Shown here one piece after another: positions 59,901 to 64,000 of a stretch of 64,000 nt of DNA (the first letter of the stretch is position 1; each line of letters opens with the position of its first letter). The position numbers were made by a program, and so were the translations under genes. Origin of the DNA: Erwinia sp. 198 (GTDB lineage: Bacteria > Pseudomonadota > Gammaproteobacteria > Enterobacterales > Enterobacteriaceae); contig NZ_RHUM01000001.1 in assembly GCF_003937915.1 (NCBI RefSeq), positions 349,587-413,586 of the forward strand. The letters are read 5' to 3'. The notes below the pieces were generated by a model that saw only the letters and a program-made list of their open reading frames with translations, was not told where the DNA came from and ran no database searches.

Positions 59901-62900
59901 AACCAAAAGCCAGCGTGAGAGGGAAACCGCCAGCAACACCGGTACGGGCAGCGTCTTCAGCGCGCGGGATGATATTACTCTGATCGCTCGCGAGGGCGAT
60001 ATCAGGGTGCAGGGCAGCTCGGTCGAAAGCGAAAAAGGTGCTACGAAGCTGAAAGCCGCAGGTGATATTGCGGCGATCGCCAGCCAGGATGAGTTTCATC
60101 TGCAAGAGCAGGGCAGCAGCAAAGCCAAAAAAATGCTCAGCCGCAAGGAGAGTTCGTATCAGCGGGAAGAGCAAAGCAGCACGGCTTCCGGCAGCCTGAT
60201 AGGCGGGCAGAGCGTGGCGCTGGAAAGCGGTCGGGATATCAGCGTGGCGGGCAGCACGGTTGTGGCTACGGATGATGTCTCACTGACGGCGAAAAATGCC
60301 ATTACCGTAACCACGGCAGAAAACCGGCATCGCTCTGAGTCCGGCAGCCAGAGTAAAAAATCGGGGCTGTCGGGCACCGGCGGTATCGGTGTTCAGTACG
60401 GTAAGAACGAGCAGAAAGCTGCCGACAGCGAGCAGAGCCTCACGCACACGGGCAGCACCGTCGGCAGCACGCAGGGCAACGTGACGCTGAAGGCGGGCGA
60501 TAGCCTGACCGTGAAGGGTTCAGACGTGCTGGCCGGGAAAAACATCAGCCTGAGCGGCAAGGCGGTCAGCATTCTGGCGGCGGAAAAACAGTCCTCGCAG
60601 ACACATAAAACGGAGCAGAAGCAGAGCGGGCTGACGCTGGCGCTTTCCGGCACGGCGGGGTCGGCGCTGAACGCGGCGGTGACCACGGCGAAGCAGGTGA
60701 AAGAAGAGAGCGACGGCCGCGTGGCGGGGCTACAGGGCATGAAGGCGGCGCTGGACGGCGTCAGCGCCACGCAGGCGGCACGGCTGGACGCGGCAAAAGG
60801 CGACGACCCGGCCAATAATGCGACCGTCGGCGTCAACGTTTCTTACGGCAGCCGGTCGTCAAAATCTGAAAGCTCGCTGACGCAGAGCACGCAGCAGGGC
60901 AGCAGCCTGACGGCGGGCGGCAACCTGAACATCACCGCGACGGGCAGCGGCGTGAAAGGTCAGGACGGCGATATCACCGTGCAGGGCAGCCGGCTGCAGA
61001 CAGGTAAGGATATGCTGCTGTCGGCAAACCGCGACGTGAACCTGGTCTCTGCGGAGGAAAGCAGCATCACGCGAAGCCGGAACAGCAGCAAGGGCGGCAG
61101 CGTGGGCGTGGGCGTTACCGCAGGCTCGGGTGGCGCCGGCTTTAACGTCTCGGCGAACGTGAACAAAGGCAAGGGCCACGAGAACGCGAACGGCGTCAGC
61201 CATGTGGAAACGCAGATAAATGCGGGCAATCAGGTCACCATTACGTCCGGTCGTGATACCGCCCTGACCGGCGCGCAGGTGAACGGCGAGGCGGTGAAGC
61301 TTGAGGTGGGCCGCAACCTGACGCTGACCAGCGAGCAGGACGGCGAAACCTTCGACTCGAAGCAGCAGGATGCCGGCGCGGGAGCGGGCTACACCTTCGG
61401 GGCGGGCACGGCAACGGCCAGCGTGAACACGTCGCGCGACAAAATGCACGGCGACTGGCGGTCGGTGACGGAGCAGACGGGCATCTTTGTCGGTAAAGGC
61501 GGCTTCGATATCACCGTCGGCGAGCACACGCAGCTAGACGGCGCGGTCATCGGCTCAACCGCCACCGCAGACAGGAACAGGCTCGACACCGGCACGCTGG
61601 GCTGGCGCAATACTGAAAACCACGCGGAATACAAGGTTGAGCACGCGGGCGCGGGTATCAGCACGGGTGGTTCCATCGGCAGCCAGTTCGAAGGGAACAT
61701 GGCGAGCAATATCCTGGCGGGCCTGAACGGCTCGGACAGCGCCAGTTCCACCACCCACTCTGCCGTCAGCGAAGGCACGATAGTTGTTCGTGAACGGGAA
61801 AACCAGCGGCAGGATGTTGCAGACTTAAGCCGCGACGTGGACAATGCGAATCCGGGGCTTGCGCAAATCTTCGACGCTGAAAAAGAACGGAACCGGCTGA
61901 GGGCGGCGCAGCTGATCGCGGAAATAGGTTCTCGGGCAATGGGTATTGCGCGGACGGAAGGCCAGATAGCCGGAGAGAAAGCGAAGCGTGACCCGGCAGC
62001 GCTGGCAGCGGCCAGAGAACAGCTGGCGGATTCCGGCAAGCCGTTCACGGACGCGGACGTGGCGAAGCAGGCGTACAACAGCGCGATGGCGCCGTTCGGC
62101 ACGGGCAGCGCGCTGCAACAGGGAATCAGCGCGGCGACGGCGGCGATACAGGGCCTGGCGGGCGGTGATATCGGTCAGGCGATAAGCGGTGCGGCAGCGC
62201 CGTATCTGGCAGAGCAGATACACGTCCTGACGGAAGGCAACCCGGAAGCGAAAGCGATGGCCCACGCGGTCGTCGGGGCGGTAGCGTCTTACGCGTCCGG
62301 GAACGGCGCGGTTGCCGGCGCGGCGGGCGCGGTCAGCGGCGAGCTGATGGCCGGGCTGGTGATGAAGCAGCTGTATCCGGATAAAGCGGTCAGTGAACTG
62401 ACAGAAACCGAGAAGCAGACGATATCAGCGCTGGGAACGCTGGCGGCGGGGCTGGCGGGCGGCGTGGTTGGAGACAGTACCGGTAACGCGGTGGCCGGGG
62501 CGCAGGCCGGTAAAAACGCGGCTGAATTCAACTGGCTGAACTCAAAAGAGGCGCGTCAGCTGGATAAAGAAATGCAGGACTGTAAAGGCTCCGGTGGTGA
62601 CTGCAATAAGGTTGTTGAGAAATACATCGAAATCAGCAATAAGAACAGTAAGGAACTTCAGGAAGCCTGCACGGGCGGCGGTGTTACCTGCGTCACTTGG
62701 CAGGAACTGATACAGGGTGCCACTAATGTGGCGAATGATGCTAATCCTTCGCAAATCCGGCTGGATGAAAAGCTGAAAGATCCGTCTGCTGCGGCGCTGG
62801 TGAATTATCTCAACGGAACGGATCTTAAATTCCTGGAAGATAATATCACCACGGGAGACCGGGTTATGTCTGCTGTTATGGACCCCACATCCTGGCCGGT

Positions 62901-63402
62901 GGCAATAATGGGTGGTAAAGCGATCATCACCAATACTGTTAATAACACCAAAGAGCAACTTATTGCTGTTGGTGTTGCTGGGGCGGCAAATGCAGGAATT
63001 CAATATGGTATAACCGGAGAAATAAAACTGTCTGATGTAATCGGATCAATAATCGTTGGAGGGATTACCACCGGTAAAGGCTATAACCCGACTGTCTCAT
63101 GGAATGCAGCAGGTGGATATTATCAGGCGAAAATAAGTGGTGGTGATCCGATTATGGCAGCACTGATGAGTACCACTAGTTCAGGGGCAGGATATAAAGC
63201 TGGGAACATTTTAAAAGTACCTTTTGATAAGATTTTTAACCCTGTATCAAAACAGTATGAATGGGTGTCGAGTGGTGTGTGGACAATATCAAAATCGGTT
63301 CCTCAAAGTTCAGTTCCATCGGTGGCTGGTAATGTTGCAGACTCTCTTACTTCGGGTTTCCTTAATCCGCCGAAGAGTAATAATTCGGAGGGTAAAAAAT
63401 GA
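53974..63402 (+). CDS. cdiA: CdiA-type filamentous hemagglutinin with C-terminal toxin
   Basis: 3142-residue exported filament. The N-terminus has an extended signal peptide (MNKKCYCLIFSRTHGE..., to about residue 65), then the TPS domain (about 66-360, N178-P-A-G and CDGCG). FHA-1 repeats (about 370-1210, many LDNQxG units) precede a non-repeat region (about 1216-1670, YNYYWRSYGST...) comparable to the CdiA receptor-binding and YP regions. FHA-2 repeats (about 1690-2500) and a pretoxin domain (to about 2850) follow. The usual VENN motif reads AEFN at 2850-2853, and the variable C-terminus is residues 2854-3142. A Cys-containing entry-like part (C-x-GSGGD-C, then EACTGGGVTC) leads into Gly/Ala-rich, hydrophobic sequence. 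ATG 53974 follows AGGGACG. Confidence 0.88.
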   Translation: MNKKCYCLIFSRTHGELRVVSELARGCGTRTGQRRGSDGPRLWVTVRRAVWLLGLALFTGSAVAQGIVADGQAAPALRPDVITTQNGLPQVNITAPNQAGISHNQYQQFDVAQQGAILNNSAKMTATQLAGYIQGNPKLDPNAAPARVILNEINSSNPSQLRGHLEVAGGKAKVIVANPAGIVCDGCGTINAGRMTLTTGKPQLNADGSLAGYQVERGAIRVTGGGLNNDARNETEYVDLLARVVEINAGIRAKEAVAVIAGRNRIDVDASQVSPLSASDDDAPELAIDMGQMGGMYSGGVRMIATEAGVGVRNQGGHLQVGKTLTVSSEGRLLWQTAAAEPYTQAGGDITLAARDSLEHQGKLYSGGQLSVHSREGSITQSGTLAAAGNVTLRAKQAIHSSGHLLAGSDVESRLVRPADLTLASEAEIRAGGSLLSQSKITISGRRVDISQSRVAAKEALLTAQQGGVALKETHVDSRLLIVNSKGNIDSQQAQIRVGSWKITADSLFNQTGIWTQTEAAESFFALTGDLDNTDGSIEASQLQLESATLINRRGRLIALGDDRVSWRVSGLLDNQSGTLGSNGDLRLETGGLANQSGSVQSQSVLSLRARDGIINDHGNLLSGSDLRLSGTWLSNREEGLINSQRRLDLNLAGELDNQHGQIISMDSSSIQARTLSNQQGEIQSLATLDMTIADTLDNRGGNLFSQRAQHLQAGNIVNSENGKISGLTTLWLQSERQAQTTGLVDNAGGKILAGERLQIDAWHIDNQQHGLLYSEGLLKLTLADRLDNRSGSLKSSGDIQLDAATLLNDQGAIDSQQKLAIQLAGVLDNRQGSLRADQAMRLVASQIENGDGLVSSSGTLQITTGELNNRAGTIVSQAAGLYQLETLNNQQGRLHSGGPLTVSSGTVDNRGGQLVSVQALSVESKLTDNSANGIVSSQQALVIQADQVINRDGGRLIGTTHTSVTAGSLDNRAGRVQSRGALTLTLLQTLNNQQGLILSSLDLHIGGGDLLALLNQGGNIQSDGALSATSASLDNQGGTLLSQQALTLDLQQDYVHRAGETLNSNSKLILTIGGTLTNLADWPIAGDLQLTSQRFTNQALLVSKGAQIVTGLLLNQGRVEADRLTLQTDSLDNQATLMGDEIMVNSRILDNHGGAALIAATEKLSLQTGERLTNRDRGFIYSGGTLRLHSVDLIENFASDIEAEGDVTLEARRFTNQREGLEIEREAELSDYKWHRYNYYWRSYGSTVNTDLSTMAPVTQQLTFQDDSAAENNRYGTLVNIDAAAKRVEVKLKNNRGELINLWVNYLALTPNADGSYSMTFYETQGPRQNSVPTPYHNTVWREHDRGRIELWDPESHMDIAAMPYVTDYNNFRERTATGTVTTDKLISAGTGARLLAGGAMTLNVSEQLLNDASTISANGSLTIEGAGDVINRGYSVNERRQEYLVDHYDKDTVHWYPTFNLDETTALAAIDGIISGFGKGTITGASLKNTTVNQAQISKAEAAQNAAEAERARWERNPLADDIADRSETLKLTGQQHLATVATDIPDNALFRQQAAAGSAYLIVTDARFTDKGNFISSDYMLKLIGYDPSQVHKRLGDGYYEQRVVREQLLMLTGRPSLRGEDAMAQYQALMNNGSKVAKDFQLIPGVALTPAQIAALEQDIVWLVSETVRSANGLQTVWVPKVYLANTTLRLSGDGALIAGGELQLSTNSVGNAGNLFADKAFDIDTSQFLHQGGDIRADSINVKAGSLSLSSDLQNALRQASMGARKLTLIASDISLKGANLNASENLSLSASNSLSIGAARSSKTADLEVIAGATGNRKSAGMEEPGKRMAQVSGEWQQALGSSLTAGGNLNLQAGQDITLQGSQAQAGGQLNVRAGGNVSLLTETTTNDTHLQAGSRTSSVSNSRQEERLTGSVLNGEGGVTLQAGGDFTAVGAQVASGGGIKLSAQQVTIEEARQQISDQDSEHNRVGKTKSQRERETASNTGTGSVFSARDDITLIAREGDIRVQGSSVESEKGATKLKAAGDIAAIASQDEFHLQEQGSSKAKKMLSRKESSYQREEQSSTASGSLIGGQSVALESGRDISVAGSTVVATDDVSLTAKNAITVTTAENRHRSESGSQSKKSGLSGTGGIGVQYGKNEQKAADSEQSLTHTGSTVGSTQGNVTLKAGDSLTVKGSDVLAGKNISLSGKAVSILAAEKQSSQTHKTEQKQSGLTLALSGTAGSALNAAVTTAKQVKEESDGRVAGLQGMKAALDGVSATQAARLDAAKGDDPANNATVGVNVSYGSRSSKSESSLTQSTQQGSSLTAGGNLNITATGSGVKGQDGDITVQGSRLQTGKDMLLSANRDVNLVSAEESSITRSRNSSKGGSVGVGVTAGSGGAGFNVSANVNKGKGHENANGVSHVETQINAGNQVTITSGRDTALTGAQVNGEAVKLEVGRNLTLTSEQDGETFDSKQQDAGAGAGYTFGAGTATASVNTSRDKMHGDWRSVTEQTGIFVGKGGFDITVGEHTQLDGAVIGSTATADRNRLDTGTLGWRNTENHAEYKVEHAGAGISTGGSIGSQFEGNMASNILAGLNGSDSASSTTHSAVSEGTIVVRERENQRQDVADLSRDVDNANPGLAQIFDAEKERNRLRAAQLIAEIGSRAMGIARTEGQIAGEKAKRDPAALAAAREQLADSGKPFTDADVAKQAYNSAMAPFGTGSALQQGISAATAAIQGLAGGDIGQAISGAAAPYLAEQIHVLTEGNPEAKAMAHAVVGAVASYASGNGAVAGAAGAVSGELMAGLVMKQLYPDKAVSELTETEKQTISALGTLAAGLAGGVVGDSTGNAVAGAQAGKNAAEFNWLNSKEARQLDKEMQDCKGSGGDCNKVVEKYIEISNKNSKELQEACTGGGVTCVTWQELIQGATNVANDANPSQIRLDEKLKDPSAAALVNYLNGTDLKFLEDNITTGDRVMSAVMDPTSWPVAIMGGKAIITNTVNNTKEQLIAVGVAGAANAGIQYGITGEIKLSDVIGSIIVGGITTGKGYNPTVSWNAAGGYYQAKISGGDPIMAALMSTTSSGAGYKAGNILKVPFDKIFNPVSKQYEWVSSGVWTISKSVPQSSVPSVAGNVADSLTSGFLNPPKSNNSEGKK
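62524..63402 (+). other. Variable C-terminal module of the CDI filament
   Basis: Codons from about 62530 are more AT-rich than the GC-rich repeats before them, typical of exchangeable toxin modules. The first part (to about residue 2950) has four Cys and a Lys/Glu-rich helix. The second part has several hydrophobic stretches (VGVAGAANAGIQYGI; SDVIGSIIVGGITTG; PIMAALMSTTSSGAG). I recognise no nuclease or deaminase motif. A membrane-active or pore-type toxin is one reading, based only on this hydrophobicity and on the membrane partner encoded next. Confidence 0.6.
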
Positions 63403-63638
63403 CTCGTATATCTAAGTTGAAGTTAGTAATGTTGTTCATATATTCATGTGGTACTATCTCTGCTCTTATGTTTTTATTGAGCCTTTTTTTTCTATGGCAA
63501 CCATCTTCAAAAGGAGATGGTGGTTTTTTTTCAGAGAAACACTTACATATTTCATTAAACATAGCCGGGGTCGGGTTTTTATTAGGTGTTCTTTTATGGT
63601 TATCTTATTATTTGCCATATAGAAAAATGAATAAATAA
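63399..63638 (+). CDS. Putative CDI immunity protein, two-helix membrane protein
   Basis: 79-residue protein overlapping the filament gene by ATGA. Two hydrophobic segments (about 8-32, and 50-71) with a short polar loop (QPSSKGDGGFFSEKHLHIS) and a basic tail (YRKMNK) predict a small inner-membrane protein. Its position straight after the toxin module, small size and AT-rich codons fit CdiI. Immunity proteins for membrane-active CDI toxins are integral membrane proteins, so the topology would suit a membrane target. I recognise no named family. Confidence 0.6.
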   Translation: MTRISKLKLVMLFIYSCGTISALMFLLSLFFLWQPSSKGDGGFFSEKHLHISLNIAGVGFLLGVLLWLSYYLPYRKMNK

Positions 63639-63657
63639 AATTTTTTTAACTCTATGA

Positions 63658-64000
63658 GTGCTTTTTATAGTTGAAATCTTCGACAAGGAGAAAGAGCAGA
63701 GACGGCTGAAGGCGGCGCAGCTGATGGCGGAGATCGGCTCGCAGGCAATGGATATTGCGAGGACGGAAGGCCAGATAGCCGGAGAGAAAGCGAAGCGTGA
63801 CCCGGCAGCGCTGGCAGCGGCCAGAGAACAGCTGGCGGATTCCGGCAAGCCGTTCACGGACGCGGACGTGGCGAAGCAGGCGTACAACAGCGCGATGGCG
63901 CCGTTCGGCACGGGCAGCGCGCTGCAACAGGGAATCAGCGCGGCGACGGCGGCGATACAGGGCCTGGCGGGCGGTGATATCGGTCAGGCGATAAGCGGCG
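63658..64000 (+). pseudogene. Displaced CdiA module (orphan toxin), start only
   Basis: From about 63674 the sequence repeats 61865-62191 of the filament gene. It is nearly identical from about 63760 (EGQIAGEKAKRDPAALAAAREQLADSGKPF). The upstream part is diverged (EIFDKEKEQRRLKAAQLMAEIGSQAMDI). There is a TGA at 63655 in frame and no signal or TPS region, though GTG 63658 could serve as a start. This is the usual form of an orphan cdiA-CT cassette downstream of a CDI operon. It continues past the window, so its toxin and immunity genes are not seen. Confidence 0.85.

Overview
The window reads as chromosomal DNA of a GC-rich member of the Enterobacterales. Most of it follows the Escherichia coli order around mscS-argO-yggE-argP-rpiA-serA-ssrS-zapA-pepP-ubiHI-gcvTHP-ygfF and trhA-ygfZ-sdhE-fldB-xerD-dsbC-recJ-prfB-lysS, then lysR-lysA-galR-omr. 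The protein sequences, and the missing aas and intact idi, suggest an Erwiniaceae genus (Pantoea, Mixta or Erwinia type). That assignment is an inference made from memory, without any database search.

Layout. 1-11.7 kb is core metabolism: a mechanosensitive channel (5' end outside the window), arginine export and its regulator, ribose-5-phosphate isomerase, serine synthesis, 6S RNA with fau, a cell-division factor, and the ygfB-pepP-ubiH-ubiI run. 12.0-13.2 kb is an AT-richer islet. It holds a small Tlde1-like L,D-transpeptidase-fold toxin overlapping a secreted partner that is probably its immunity protein. The islet is bracketed by an exact 14-bp direct repeat. 13.6-28.8 kb returns to core genes: the glycine cleavage operon, ygfF with a duplicated tail, trhA, ygfZ/sdhE/ygfX, fldB, xerD-dsbC-recJ, a truncated HigB-like toxin, prfB with its programmed frameshift, and lysS followed by a possible idi remnant.

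29-43 kb mixes core and accessory genes: a lipoprotein trypsin-like protease, an MFS exporter, lysR/lysA, galR with its operator, a cytoplasmic S/N-oxide reductase, a single OmrA/OmrB-type small RNA, an FtsI (PBP3) paralogue with an altered SxN motif, and a predicted lipidated subtilisin autotransporter with a hexanucleotide repeat. 43-51.9 kb is an RND efflux operon (adaptor, two permeases, outer-membrane lipoprotein channel) of MdtABC/MuxABC type.

52.2 kb to the end is a two-partner secretion, contact-dependent inhibition (CDI) type locus: an outer-membrane transporter, a 3142-residue filament whose C-terminal module I do not recognise, a 79-residue predicted two-helix membrane protein overlapping it by ATGA (probable immunity), and the start of a displaced CdiA module that continues past the window edge.

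The accessory genes share a theme of cell-envelope interaction: the Tlde1-like toxin, the surface protease, the PBP3 paralogue, efflux, and the CDI locus. The most novel part is the C-terminal toxin plus its small membrane partner. I found no tRNA, rRNA, insertion sequence or CRISPR array.
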